A DNA stretch of 64,000 nt. Source: Prionace glauca. Its lineage: Eukaryota; Chordata; Chondrichthyes; Carcharhiniformes; Carcharhinidae. The notes under the pieces were generated by a model that ran no database searches, was not told where the DNA came from, and worked only from the letters and a program-made list of their open reading frames with translations. Position numbers and translations under genes: made by a program. Below are positions 34,410 through 46,475 of the stretch, piece by piece. The DNA lies in contig CM075760.1 of the NCBI GenBank assembly GCA_037974335.1, positions 50,796,119 through 50,860,118 on the forward strand, written 5' to 3'. How positions within the stretch are numbered: the first letter of the stretch is position 1; each line of letters opens with the position of its first letter.

Positions 34410-35400
34410 TTGATGTTTACAGAATGGAAACGGGCCCTTCGGCCCATCTTGTCCATGCTGCCTTTTTTATAGACCGCTAAGGTCTCCAATTGCCGGCATT
34501 TGGCCCAATTTCATCTATCTTATCCATCTACCTGCCTTAATGTTTTCTTCACTGTCAAAACTGTACCCACCTCTACTCCCTCTAGCAGCTTGTTCCAGAA
34601 ACTTACTACCCTCTGTGTGAAACAATTGCTCACCCAGACCCTTTTGCATCTTCTCATCTCGCCTTAAACGTATTCCCTCTAGTTTTTGAATCTCCTGCCT
34701 TTGGGAAAATACATTGACTATCTGGCTGATCAGTGCCCCCATTATTTTCTAGGCCTCTGTAAGATCAACCCTAGGTCTCCTACACCCCAGGGAAAAAATG
34801 TTCTAGTCTATCACGTTTCTCCTTAAGACACAAACATTCTAGTCCCAATATCCTCTTCGTAAATCTTTTCTGCACTCTTCGTAGTTTAATAATATACTTC
34901 CTATAACAGATTGACCAGATCTGTACAGAATATTCCAAGTGTGGCCTTACCAATGTCTTCTACAACTTCAACAAGGTGTCCCAACCCCTTCATTCGCTGT
35001 TCTGTCGAAGGAAACCAAGTGTGCCAAATTCCTTCTTCACAACTCTGCCCGACGGTGACTCCACTTTGAAGGAGCTATGAACCTGTAACCTCCCAGATTC
35101 CTTGGTTCTCTAACTGTCCCCAGTACCTCAGCATTAACTAATAGCTGTCCTGGTTCGATCTATCAAATGCATCACCTCGCATTCATCTAAATTAAACTCC
35201 ATCTGTCATTCATCAACCCACTAGTCCAATTGATCAAGATTCCGTTACAATCGGAGATAACTTTTTTTTTTCACTATCCACTATGCCACCAATCTTGTTG
35301 TCATCTGCAAACGGACTAACCATGCCCCCTGAATTCTCACCCAAATCATTAATGTAAATGACAAATCACAATGGACGCACCCATGGTGCCGGAAGTCACA
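34410..35400 (-). mobile_element. Old CR1-type LINE, 3' half
   Basis: The 3' end is at ATGGAAACGGGCCCTTCGGC (34425). C-terminal and RT remnants run to about 35400 (plus-strand ATCTGCAAACGGACTAACC is the FADD neighbourhood). It shares a segment with 32440-32785. LINE-like remnants may extend to 35620. Confidence 0.7.
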
Positions 35401-35987
35401 AGTTGTTTTCTCCAAGATTTTGGGTTCAGACTTTCCCCATTTTTTTCCACTGATGCGATGCTGACAGCTCTACATTTCCAGGTTTAAAATGTTTTCCCTT
35501 ACGGACAAGCTGGGGGGACTTTTGCATAATGTGTTCCTTTCTTTGTTACAATCCCATCTCCCAGCAGGATTGAAAGATACTGGTCAACCCTTCCGGCATT
35601 TCCAAAGTTCCTTCCATCAGGAACGCTCACACAGACCCAGAATTATTTCGTGATGCATTTACAAAAACATATTTTGAATGGAAAATATTAACCTGTTTGT
35701 TCAGTTACTGTAATTAATGTCGGAATTAATTCAACCGGTACTAATCGTATCTCTGGAGCATTCCCACCCATGCTTCATAAAGGAGTTATGCACGGTGTCA
35801 CTGGGAGTGTCACAGTGATAAGCGGCTCCACAGAGAGGGAGTCGAGGTATCAACATTGGGAGAAAGAAATCACAAGCTTTCTGCAATGGAGGTGTATCCA
35901 GGAAAGGTAGATCTGGACGTTCCCACAATGGTTCAGCATCTGAGGGGCAGAGATCTGAATGTTACAACAACTGAGAGGAGTTTATAG

Positions 35988-36102
35988 TCGGTACTTTACT
36001 TGCTGTCTCAAGATTGGCCGTCTACAGCTAAGCGTGTTGAATACGTATTGAAACTGATTCGATATTTTTACTATCCAATCCTGGCTATTGTTGGTTTCCC
36101 CG
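35988..36102 (+). pseudogene. GPR139-like receptor, exon 1 relic
   Basis: Homologous to exon 1 of the minus-strand receptor. The frame reads LIRYFYYPILAIVGFP with a donor CCG|GTAAGT at 36103. No in-frame ATG exists between the upstream TAG (35985-35987) and the donor; the position of the partner's start ATG is changed. The paired exon 2 is at 39684-40577. Confidence 0.85.
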
Positions 36103-36488
36103 GTAAGTTTCTCCACCGATTATTAATGATGTAGCCCGTGTTTAACTCTGCCACTCTTGCCGTCTGCTCCACCCTGTTTGCAACTGATGCTTGTGGTCTG
36201 CGTCCTTATTGAGTTATCACATCTACAACGCACAGATCATTATGTTAATGTTGCCTGTGTTGTGGAATTTAGTTTGTAAAGATGTAAAAGATGTTTAGGA
36301 AGATGAAAAAGAATTGTGAAAACCGGTAGGAGGGGGGAAAAGTGTGCAATCTCTTAAAAATGTGTTTTTGTTTGACGCTGAGATGTTTAAATTGCTGAAT
36401 ACACAGAAACTTTAAGTTGTAACACTTATTCCAGAGGCCAAAAACATAGGGGCTGCCTTGGTAATTGGCACGACAGGATTTGCATTGT

Positions 36489-37320
36489 GGTCAGCACAGT
36501 CCGAAGTCTCACAACACCAGGTTAAAATCCAACAGGTTTATTTGGCACCATTGGCTTTTGGAATGTTGTTCTTTCTTCAGGCGAGTGGGTAGCTGTGTTC
36601 AAAAATAGGACATGTAAAGACATAAACTCAATTAACAAAGTAATGGTTGGAATGTGAGTCTTTACGGGTAAACAAGTCTGAAAGATACAGACAATGTGAG
36701 TGGAGAGAGGGTTAAGCACAGTTAAAGAATTGTGTATTGTCTCCAGCCAGGGCAGTTAGTGAGATTTTGCAAGTCCAGGCAAGTCGTGGGAGTTACAGAT
36801 AATGTGACATAAACCCAAGATCACGGTTGAGGCTGTCCTCGTGTGTGTGGGAGTTGGCTATCAGTGCCTGGTCAGCGATCCCGCACTGCTGTGTGTCATG
36901 AAGGCCACCTGAGAGAACGCTTATCTGAAGATCTGAGGCTGAATGCCCGTGACTGCTGAAGTATGCCCCAACTGGAAGAGAACACTCCTGGTGATCGACA
37001 ATCCTGGGTTTGCAAAATCTCACTAACTGGCCTGGCTGGAGACAATACACACCTCTACTACCTGCGCTTGGCCCTCTCTCCACTCACATTGTCTGTATCT
37101 TTAAGACTTGATTCCTTTAAAGACTCACATTTCAAACGCTATTTTGTAAATTGAATTTGTGTCTTTATATGCCCTGTTTGTGAACAGAAATCCCACTCAC
37201 CTGATGAAGGGGCAGCGCTCCAAAAACTTCTGCTGCAAAATAAACCTGTTGGATTTCAACCTGGTGTTGTGAGACTTCTTATTGTACTTACCCCAGTCCA
37301 AAGCTGGCATCTTCACATCA
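36489..37320 (-). mobile_element. Penelope-like element fragment with inverted terminal repeats
   Basis: Two arms, 36489-36775 and 37006-37320, are inverted copies. Shared phrases include CTCACAACACCAGGTT, GATACAGACAATGTGAGTGG and GTATTGTCTCCAGCCAG. Between them the minus strand encodes the C-terminal end of the endonuclease ORF (VGAYFSSHGHSASDLQI, LNRDLGFMSHYL). Inverted terminal copies around a 5'-truncated body are characteristic of Penelope-like retroelements. It sits in the intron of the receptor pseudogene. Solo terminal pieces occur at 20998 and 48354. Confidence 0.75.
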
Positions 37321-37554
37321 TGGTTTTGCATCGTGCCAGCCGATTAATAAAAAAAAACACACAGCTAAAAGGGGCCTATGTGAAGTTATTGTTGTTGTCA
37401 ACCTCAAGCCAATCTGAGTCCAGGGTTGTTGACAGGTCATTAGGATTATATAAAAAACACACAACTGCCTTCAGGGCAGATCCACCAATGCTTGAGCCAA
37501 GAGTACATCCAGAAGCAAAGCCCGATCACCTGAAGCAGTTAGATTTAAGATAGA

Positions 37555-37690
37555 AATGGGGAGAGATTACTTCTCTCAATGGGCGGTGAATCTGTTGAAT
37601 TCATTATCTGGACGGAAGGACTTGATGAACTTAAGGAGACAGACAGAACTTTGAATAGCAAAGGATTAGAGCATGGGCTGAAGGTACGGT
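37555..37690 (+). mobile_element. Short LINE 3'-end relic
   Basis: GAGATTACTTCTCTCAATGG, followed by GTGAATCTGTTGAATTC, resembles the FFTQRVVNLWNSL region of CR1. A small fragment without flanks. 37700-39400 is intron sequence; 38120-38160 and 38440-38560 align with 23520-23690 of the partner copy in reverse. Confidence 0.4.
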
Positions 37691-39404
37691 TCGTGGGGGG
37701 ATGGGGGGGGGGGCGAGGGGGGCTGCTTGAGAATGGGAAGGAGGGAGGGTGCTGGGTAGTCTCGTGCTTGTTGTGCCCCTGATAGTTAAGGGTATACTTG
37801 GCAATTGTCCAGAAGGCCTATTCCAATGGAGAATTGTGCTGTGCCTGCTACCATCTGGCCAACTTACATCAGATCATGGATTTACTGAAAACAAAATCGG
37901 GGGGAAAAGCTCCAGTGACTTCGGGTTTTATTTTAAAGGTACAGATTGTCCGGCTACGGCAATGACATCTGCGGGCCTGTTGTGGAGATCGGTGAACTGT
38001 AGTGGATCCAGACAATCTGGGAGGTTGGAACTGATTCTTGCCATAACTAACCTCCTGGTGCATCACATAATATTGGACAAATGTGTCACTGGACAATAGT
38101 CATTAAGGCAGGCTGCTTGGTTTTCCTTTGGCAGCGGCCTTGGTTTGAGTATTTATTTTACTCGGAGCATGGATCAGCGACTTTCCTACTGAGAGAGGAC
38201 TCACTGCGCTTCACTGGTCCATTAGGACATAGAGGGGCAGCAAAAATAATACACAGGGCACTATGAAAGGTAGCTATACACTGAACCCTGACGCTTTAAA
38301 AGCAAACCCTCTGTGTCATTCGAGTGTGAGATTACTATTTCTTCCAGTGTTGTGCGAACAGTGGCTACAGTGCTGTGGTCTTCCCTACAGGGTGTAGTCA
38401 TTTGTAAATGTTATAGAGGTTCTGAACTGTCGAGTCATTAGGATCTCTCTCTGCCAACTGCTGGTAGTGTCCAGAGGAAAGGATGAAACCAGCACTGTTT
38501 GGTAGCAGCTCTGCTGCAGGACTTGTCAGTAGCTATCTGAAAGGTGACAGATTACTGCCTACAGGACTCCACTCCGAATTTTCTGTCAGAGTTACCCCCA
38601 CAGCCTTCTCACACTCCAAATCCCCCACAAGGCAGAAAGACTATTTACTTAGAGCTGGGTGAGGGTCAATTTTGAGGACCCCCGTAAAACTCTTTCCAAA
38701 ATGTATACCATTTTGTACCGACCATGGAGCATCATAGTGGCACAGTGGTATTAGTGTGAGTGGGTGAAACGACCACTACGGACCCAGGGTGAAGTTCAAT
38801 AACGGCACAGCTTTATTTTCTTTTCCGTCGACGGAGGTGCAGTCGGGACATACAATCAGACGGTCCCGAAAGTGCTCTAAACACCCGCCGTATTCGGCTA
38901 CAATTATACCTGATCTTCAGTGTAGTACGCAATTAAAATGCTAATACTTTATTTACAATATTTGACTTCAGCCATCCTGTTTCGATGTTTTCGAGTGTTG
39001 GGACAATTGTTTTAAGTGTGAGTTAATCGTTTTTGTCTGATTGATTATTAATGGTCTAGAATCTCTGAGGTTTGAACCATATGGTGTGTCATTGATCTCA
39101 AAAGAGGTTTAAGGGGCCAGGGACGTTTCCTTAGCTGTGTTAATTTTAGGTGTCTCCATGGGTTGTTTGACTGTTTTAGAAGTGTTGATTTTGATGGGGT
39201 GGGATTTTTTTTTGAAATTTAGTTCCTGTAGGTGCCATCCTGTCCATCTTCCCTTCTGTGCTCGCCCTCATTTGCATTCTAAAAGCATGCTCTTGCCTGC
39301 TAATCTGTATCTGTTACTTTGTGAATTTTAGTGGAGAGGCTCTGAGTGTAACTTTACTCTGCCTCCATATTGTGTGCCCAATTTCATAAAATCTGCTGTC
39401 CGAT

Positions 39405-39570
39405 AACAGTGGTGAGCAGTGCTGACTCACAGCATCAGGAATCTGGGTTCAATTCCAGGCTTGGGTCACTGTCTGTGTTGAGTTTGGACCTTATCCCCGT
39501 GTCTGCGTGGGTTTCCTCCAGATGCTCCACTTTCCTCTCACACTCCAAAAGATGTGCTGGATCAAAAAAA
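39405..39570 (+). mobile_element. SINE in pseudogene intron, partner of 23088-23272
   Basis: Head and body of the tRNA-headed SINE (CTGGGTTCAATTCCAGG, GTGTCTGCGTGGGTTTCCTC, CACACTCCAAAAGATG). It lies directly before exon 2, as in the other receptor copy. Confidence 0.8.
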
Positions 39571-39683
39571 AACTGATTCAGTGTGTGTGCACATTTAAAA
39601 AAGAATTGTTGAATCTGCAGTTTAAATGGCAACTTATTCCGCAGAATCATGTCTAATTTTATTCCTTACTTTCTTCCTGACAG

Positions 39684-40577
39684 TGAACATATTTACAATT
39701 GTGACACTGATGAGCAGAAACTGTGGTTTGTCCATGTGTCACTCGTTACCTGGTGGCCATGGCAGCAGGGGATCTGCTCGTCATTATCCTTGACCTGATA
39801 TTGAGACACATTCCCATTGTTTATTGGGAACAGTTTTATTTCCTGTACTCAGTCCCCGTGTGTAACATCCACGCCGTCCTGCTTTATGCAGTCACTGACT
39901 GTTCTGTCTGGTTCACCGTCACTTTTACCTTTGATCGATTTGTGGCCATTTGCTGCCCCAAGCTAAAAAGTAAATATTGCACTGGGAAATCGGTGGCTGT
40001 GGTTCTGGGAACAGTGACGGTGCTGAGCTGTTTAAAGAACATTTCCTGGTATTTTACGTTATTGAATCGATATCAGCTGGCGAACAATCCCTGGTTTTGT
40101 GGTTTCACACGGGATGCCATGGAATCTCCGGTCTGGGGAACAATCGAGTTCCTCCACAACATTCTAACACCGTGTGTCCCATTCGCCCTGATTCTGCTGC
40201 TCAATGCTCTCACCGTCAGACACATTTTAGTGAGCAGCAGAGCCCGCAGGGGACTCCGGGCTCACAGCAGTGGGGAGAACCCTAGTGACCCAGAGATGGA
40301 GAGTCGAAGAAAATCCATCATTTTACTGTTTGTTATCTCAGCCAATTTCATCATTTTATGGTCGACATTAATGGTTTATACTATATGACTTCGGATGTAT
40401 AATTTGGGCTATCAATCAGTAAGGTTACATCTTTTTGTTATGGAATTGGGTTTCATGCTGCAACTCACAAATTGCTGCACAAATACTGCCATTTATGTTG
40501 TGACACAGACTCACTTCAGACAGCAGTTAAATGATCTCCTGAAATACCCTCTTACTGCAATTCTTCAACTCAATTAA
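39684..40577 (+). pseudogene. GPR139-like receptor, exon 2, decayed duplicate
   Basis: Very similar to 22067-22965. The acceptor TTCCTGACAG is kept. A 2-nt deletion near 39730 (LSKC region) shifts the frame, and a TGA at 40386-40388 stops it after the TM6 block (SANFIILWSTLMVYTI). The remaining TM7 part reads on in the same frame to 40577 (CCTNTAIYVVTQTHFRQQL). Intact motifs include FDRFVAICCPKL and WFCGF. With exon 1 lacking a start this is a pseudogene, inverted with respect to the working copy. Confidence 0.9.
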
Positions 40578-40677
40578 CCCTGCCAGGAAACTGTAACGAC
40601 AAGTCCCGTGAGAGTTTCTGTTGGGCATTCATTTTGTAAGCAATAAAATACCTTCGCTGAAGCAGAAATAGTTACAG

Positions 40678-41165
40678 GTAGAGAGAGAGAGGGGACAGTG
40701 TTAGTAACTGTGAGAGTGATAGAGAGAGAGATTGGCAGAGAGAGGGAAAAACACATGAACATGGAGAACAACAGAGTTTGAAAGAGTTTCTAACAAGTAC
40801 AGAGAAAGGAACGGACAGAGAGGGAGAAAGAACAGAAACAGAGAGAGATTCTCACAGAGCGAGAGAGACAGGGATAGAGAGGGGAGAAAATGACGAAGGT
40901 GATATACAGGGAAGTAGAAAGGGAGACAGAAGAAGACAAACTCGGGGTTGTAACAAAAGAGGGAAAGGGAGAGGGAGGGAAAATGGGAGGCAAAAAGTGG
41001 GGCAAAGGGAAATAGCCAGAGACAGAGAAAGAGATATAGAGACTGAGAGCGGTAGTGAATGGGAAAGAGTCAGACTGGATGAGTATAATGGAAACAACAA
41101 GAACAAAAGACACAGCGAATGAGAGAGAGACAGAGAGAGCGAGAGAAGCACAGAAACTGACAGAG
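40678..41165. repeat. Polypurine low-complexity tract
   Basis: GAGAGA-type sequence downstream of the pseudogene; counterpart of the pyrimidine tract at 21180-22005. Right after it, CGATAACCATCAGGTGAAG and GGAATATGAGCTCCCTG (41188-41226) match 21120-21165 in reverse. Confidence 0.85.
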
Positions 41166-41389
41166 AGACATATTTAATGATTTTACCGATAACCATCAGG
41201 TGAAGTTATTGGAATATGAGCTCCCTGATTGAGGCAGTTAATGCTGTCCACTCCAGGAGCTCTGCAGATGTATATAATATGGAGTGTCTTGGTTACCAGA
41301 ACTCAGGATGTGTACACTCAGGATGTGGACAGGTGGTTTTATCACTCGATTATTAATACAGAAACTCAGCTAATGTTCTGGCACCCGGT

Positions 41390-41625
41390 TCCAATCTCGT
41401 CACGGCAGATGGTGGAATTTGAATAAATGTACCTGCAGTTTAGAATCTGCTGGTGACCATAAAAACAATGTTGATCGTGGGGAAAACCCAACTGGTTCAC
41501 CAGTGTCCCAGGGAAGGAATTCTGTCGTCCTTCCGTGGTCAGGTCTAATCGTGACTCCAGGGCCACAGCAACGTAGTTGACACTTCATTGCCCTCTGAAC
41601 ATGGGAAACTCGGAGGCCGAGTCAC
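41390..41625 (+). mobile_element. Second SINE family, good copy
   Basis: GGCAGATGGTGGAATTTGAA, GGTGACCATAAAAACAATG, AACCCAACTGGTTCACC, GTGACTCCAGGGCCACAGCA and CATTGCCCTCTGAACATGGG occur in order. Part of its 3' end also occurs at 20925-20990 (minus) in the partner block. Confidence 0.7.
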
Positions 41626-42090
41626 GATGGCAGTTCCCTTGAGCTGGTTACGATTATCAGACACTGCTCGTATCCCCAATGGAAGAGACTGTAATGATGA
41701 ACTTTTTCAAAATTCTCCCAGTGGCAGCCAGTAATATTCGGCTGTGGAGGCAAAATTACCCAGTTGTGAATAAACTAAAGCAGCGAGTGCTGATGGGGGA
41801 AACCAAAAGGCCGTTACAGCCTGAATTGCACCCATGGTGGAGTGGCAGAGAACAGCTGACTGTGGAAGATGGCTCACTCCTCTGGGGTTCAAGAGTGTCA
41901 TCCTGAGCCAGCTTCACTATCCCATCCTGGCTGAATTTGATCATGGCCACCCAGGAGTGACAGAATGAAGGTCCTCCTAATTGCCATGTCTGGTGGCCAG
42001 GTACGGAGACAGATAGTGCTCATGAGTCAGTGTTGGCAATATCAACAAGGGCAGAACTATCACCATTCACAACTCCTCGCACGTGGGAAT
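41625..42090 (+). mobile_element. Fossil Ty3/Gypsy-type LTR element, part 1
   Basis: Pol-region remnant upstream of the integrase core, recognised by the segment around EQLTVEDGSLLWGSRV. It is broken, with several breaks and no LTRs seen. The CR1-B at 42091-45423 has inserted into this fossil, which continues at 45424. Confidence 0.65.
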
Positions 42091-45000
42091 GTGGGAAGGG
42101 AGTATGAAAAGCTGGGAATGGAATTAAAAAGTAGAACCGACAAGGTGTTTATCTCTGGGCTACTGCCTGAACCGGGGGCAGACGGGCATAGGGTTGATAG
42201 GATAAAGGAAGTAAATGGGTGGCTCAGGGATTGGTGTGGGAGGAATGGGTTCGAATTTATGGGGCATTGGCACCAGTATTGGGGTAGGTGGGACCTGTTC
42301 GGGCAGGATGGGGTTGGTCTGAATCATGCTGGGACCAGAGTGCTGGCGAATCGAGTAAAGAGGACTGTAGACAGGGCTTTAAACTAATTAGGGGGGGGGG
42401 GGAGGGTGCGAGGGTAGGTGACGCTATGAGGTCTAAAGTTCAGGATAGGGTACAGGTAAGGGAAGAGGCCAAGGATGTCCCAATTGGTGGCGTTACGGCA
42501 AATAGGGTCCATGTGAAGGCTGGGATGAAAGCGCTTTATCTGAATGCACGAAGCATTCGGAATAAAGTGGATGAGCTGATGGCGCAGATCGACACAAATG
42601 GATACGATCTGGTGGCCATGACAGAGACGTGGCTGCAAGGTGACAGGGACTGGGATATGAATGTACAGGGCTATCAAGTGTTTAGGAAGGATAGGCAGGA
42701 GGAAAGAGGGGGTGCTGATTAAGGATAGTATCAAGGTGGTAGCAAGGGATGATATCGGAGCCAAGGAGCAGAAAGTGGAATCGTTGTGGGTGGAGATTAG
42801 GAACAGAAAAGGGAGGAAGACGCTAGTGGGTGTCGTCGATAGGCCCCCGAACAATGATCTGGAGGTGGGGAGGGCTGATAACGCACAAATAAGTGCGGCG
42901 TGCAGGAATGGGACGGCAGTAGTTATGGGAGATTTCAATCTGCATATTGATTGGTCGACCCATGTTGGACGAGGTGGGCTCGAGGAGGAATTCTTGGAAT
43001 GCTGCAGGGATAATTTCCTTGAACAGTTTGTGTTGGAGCCGACAAGGGAGCGAGCTATCTTGGATCTGGTGCTGTGTAATGAGGCGGGTAGAATTAGGGA
43101 CCTTGCGGTGAAGGATCCTCTTGGAGAGAGTGATCATTGTATGGTGGAGTTTCTGGTGCAGATGGAGGAGGAGAAAGTGGGTTCCCGGACACGCGTCCAT
43201 TGTTTGAATAGAGGGGAGTATGGTAGGATGAGAGAAGAATTGGCGAATGTGGACTGGGGGAGTGTGTTGGAAGGTAGGTCTGCTGAGGAGCAGTGGAGTA
43301 TCTTTAAGGAGATCTTTCTTGGTGCTCAGCAGAAATTTATTCCGATGGTTAAAAAGGACAGTAGGAGGAGAGGGAATAAGCCATGGATAACGAAGGAGGT
43401 GAAGGAAAGTGTTAAATTAAAAGCGGAGGAGTTTAGAGTAGCTAAGAGCAGTGGGCGAGAAGAGGATTGGGAAAGGTTTAAATGTCAACAAAGATTGACA
43501 AAGAAATTGATAAAGGAGGGTAGGAGAAGCTATGAGGCTGGGCTAGCACTTAATATAAAAAAGGATAGCAAGAGTTTTTATAAATATATAAAAAGGAAGA
43601 GGCTGGCGAGGGTGAACGTTGGTCCTTTAGAGGATGAGAAAGGGGAGCTAGTGGTAGGGGATGGGGATACGGTTAAGGTCTTGAATAACTTTTTTGTTTC
43701 TGTCTTCACGGAGGAGGACGTGAATAATTTGCCGGGTGTTAGCGATGGAAAGGTGGTAGGAATGGAGGGTCTTAATGACATTACTGTTACTAGAGAGGTG
43801 GTGCTCGACAGACTGGAGGGGCTGATTGTGGACAAGTCCCCAGGACCGGATGGAATGCATCCGAGGGTTCTGAAAGAAATGGCGGAGGTGATAGTGGATG
43901 CCTTGGTGGTTATTTTCCAGACGTCGCTGGATTCCGGGGAAGTGCCGGAAGATTGGAAAACGGCTAATGTTACGCCGTTGTTTAAGAAGGGTGCTAGGCA
44001 AAAGGCGGGGCATTATAGGCCGGTTAGTTTAACGTCTGTGGTAGGTAAAATGTTAGAATCCGTCATTAAGGAGGAAATAGCGAGGCATCTTGAGGGGAAT
44101 TGCTTGATAGGGCGGACGCAACACGGTTTCATTAAAGGGAAGTCGTGTCTGACAAATTTACTGGAGTTCTATGAGGATGTGTCTAGGGCAGTGGATAGAG
44201 GAGAGCCGGTGGATGTGGTCTTTCTGGATTTTCAGAAGGCGTTTGACAAGGTACCTCACAAGAGGTTATTGCAGAAGGTCAGGGGACATGGAGTTGGGGG
44301 TAGGGTGTTAGCGTGGATAGAGGATTGGTTGTCAAATAGGAGGCAGAGAGTGGGGGTCAATGGATGCTATTCGGATTGGCGGTTGGTGACTAGTGGGGTG
44401 CCCCAGGGGTCGGTACTGGGGCCTCAGCTATTTACCATTTATATAGATGATCTGGAGGAGGGAACCGAGTGCAGGGTGTCGAAATTTGCTGATGACACCA
44501 AGATTGGGGGAAAGGCAAATTGTGAGGAGGGTGTGGAGAGTCTGCAGAAGGATCTAGATAGGCTGGGCGAATGGGCCAGGAAATGGCAAATGGAATTTAA
44601 TGTTGGCAAGTGTGAGGTGGTCCACTTTGGTAGGAGGAATGGTAGGAAGGACTATTACTTACGTGGCGAAAAACTGCAGCAGGCGACGGTGCAGAGGGAC
44701 CTCGGGGTCCTTGTGCATGAGTCGCAAAAACCCAGCTTGCAGGTGCAGCAGGTGGTCAGGAAGGCGAATGGGATGCTGGCCTTCATAGCGAGGGGGATTG
44801 AATATAAAAGTAGGGAGGTCTTGCTGCAGCTGTATCGGGCATTGGTGAGGCCGCAGCTGGAGTACTGTGTGCAGTTTTGGGCGCCGCACCTGCGCAAGCA
44901 TATTTTGGCCCTGGAGGGAGTGCAGAGGAAGTTTACTAGGCTGATACCGGAGTTGAGGGGATTGAGCTATGAGGAGAGGCTGAGTAAACTAGGCTTGCAC

Positions 45001-45423
45001 TCGTTAGAGTTTAAAAGAATGAGGGGAGATCTCATTGAGACGTATAAGATGATGAATGGGATGGATGGGATAGAGGTGGAGAGACTCTTCCCGCTCAAAA
45101 AAGACAGTAGGACTAGGGGCACAGCCTCAAGATAAAGGGGAGGTGGTTTAGAACAGAGTTGAGGAGGAACTTCTTCACTCAAAGGGTGGTGAATCTCTGG
45201 AATTCTCTGCCCGTTGAAGTGGTGGAGGCTGCCTCGCTAAATATTTTTAAGAAACGGGTTGATGGGTTTTTGATAAGAGAAGGGATTAAGGGTTATGGGG
45301 AGAGGGCGGGAAGGTGGAGCTGAGCCACGACAGTTCAGCCGTGATCTTATTGAATGGCGGGGCAGGCTCGAAGGGCCCGATGGCCTACTCCTGCTCCTAT
45401 TTCTTATGTTCTTATGTTCTTAT
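42091..45423 (+). mobile_element. CR1-B LINE, near-complete, inserted in Gypsy fossil
   Basis: 3.3 kb. The ORF1 esterase C-terminus is at 42091-42387 (KVFISGLLPEPGAD, HWHQYWGRWDL, DGVGLNHAG). ORF2 starts near 42529 (MKALYLNARSIRNKVDELMA). An 11-bp deletion near 42714 shifts frame, after which 42661-45135 is open for 824 codons. That frame holds VVMGDFNLHIDW and GESDHCMVEF (endonuclease) and SPGPDGMHPR, YRPVSLTS, VVFLDFQKAFDKVPH and KFADDTKIGG (RT). A lost G near 45116 removes the last stretch. The tail is TTCTTATG x3. The esterase His position reads Gly (DGVGLN). Confidence 0.95.
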
Positions 45424-45673
45424 AGCCGTGGACGTGGCTGCACATGGACAGTGCCGGACCGTTCATGGAGTTTATGATCCTGACGGTGGTTGCTGCTGAT
45501 TCAAAACAGATGGCTGTACATAGGATGAGTTCATCAAACACAAGGACAAGAGCGGAGAAAGTTCACGCCTCTTTCTTGACACCAGGCATTCTGCAGGTGT
45601 TGATTTCTGAAAACGGACCATCCTCCATCAGTCAGGAATGTGTGCATTGCATGAAGTTGAACAGAATTTGACA
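45424..45673 (+). mobile_element. Fossil Ty3/Gypsy-type LTR element, part 2 (integrase core region)
   Basis: Resumes directly after the CR1-B tail with the integrase core region (the VLISENGPSSIS segment is recognisable). Broken. It matches 20600-20872 on the other strand and ends abruptly at 45673, where the 590-bp block begins. Confidence 0.7.
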
Positions 45674-46262
45674 CGTTAATAAATACTTACACATTAAACG
45701 TTCTACAATTGAAACACATGAACTGTTTGGTGGTTTCATACATTCATGGAAGGCAGAGATGGGCTGAAAGTTATCACTGGCAAAACTGAAGGGGAATTGC
45801 TAAAAGAGATCATTTCTCCAAAGGGGGTTATTAGAAAATACAATATATAAAATAAATAAACATGCAAATGTCTATGATATTTCTTGGACATAGAGCCATC
45901 GAATTCCTACAGTTCAGGAAAAAAGGCCATCTGGCCCACCGAGTCTGCATCCCACCCCAGGTCCTCCCCTCTGCCCTGTCCCCGTTAGCCCCACACATTT
46001 ACCATGGCTAATTCACATACTCGAAGGGAAAATAACGGGCAATTTTGCATGGCCAATCCAACTAATATGATCTGTTGTAATATAAATGAGGGATGGGTTT
46101 TGTGCAGTAATACAGAGACAGAACCGAATGCACCAGATATCGACACAGCACCTGTACTAATATGAATGCAGACTGGGTCCAGTTCAGTCATTACTGAGAG
46201 AGTGTATACAGTATATTACTAACTAGCGTGGTGTTTTCTCATCTAAATAGAGACATGACATA
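45674..46262 (+). repeat. 590-bp duplicated block, copy 2
   Basis: Same-orientation match to 10687-11276 (landmarks given there), ending GAGACATGACATACTC. Its left boundary coincides with the end of the Gypsy fossil. Confidence 0.75.
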
Positions 46263-46403
46263 CTCAGTTTTGACAAAGACAAGGTCTTTGTGAAGGATAA
46301 AATGTGAAGGATAAACTTGCATTTGGTGAATAAGAAGTCTCAAATACAACAAAAAGCAGGTGATTCATGAATAAATGAACATTTTAAAGAGCTTGCATCA
46401 ACT

Positions 46404-46475
46404 TCCCTGGTGGTTTAGTGGTTAGGATTTGGCGCTCTCGTCGCCGTGGCCTCGGTTTGATTCCCGGTCAGGGAA
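46404..46475 (+). tRNA. tRNA-Glu (CTC)-like gene, probably decaying
   Basis: 72 nt, the length of vertebrate tRNA-Glu. The acceptor TCCCTGG pairs with the 3' TCAGGGA. The anticodon loop is CTCTCGT with anticodon CTC in a GGCG/CGCC stem. The A box (TGGTTTAGTGG) is near normal. The B box reads GGTTTGATTCC with T in place of the invariant C, and the T stem has a mismatch. The sequence differs from standard tRNA-Glu in the T arm and loop 37-38, and there is no TTTT immediately after. Likely a damaged copy. Confidence 0.75.

Noticed and set aside
40778-41196. Open frames rich in Arg/Glu (plus) and Ser/Leu (minus)
   Set aside because: Products of the GAGAGA tract.
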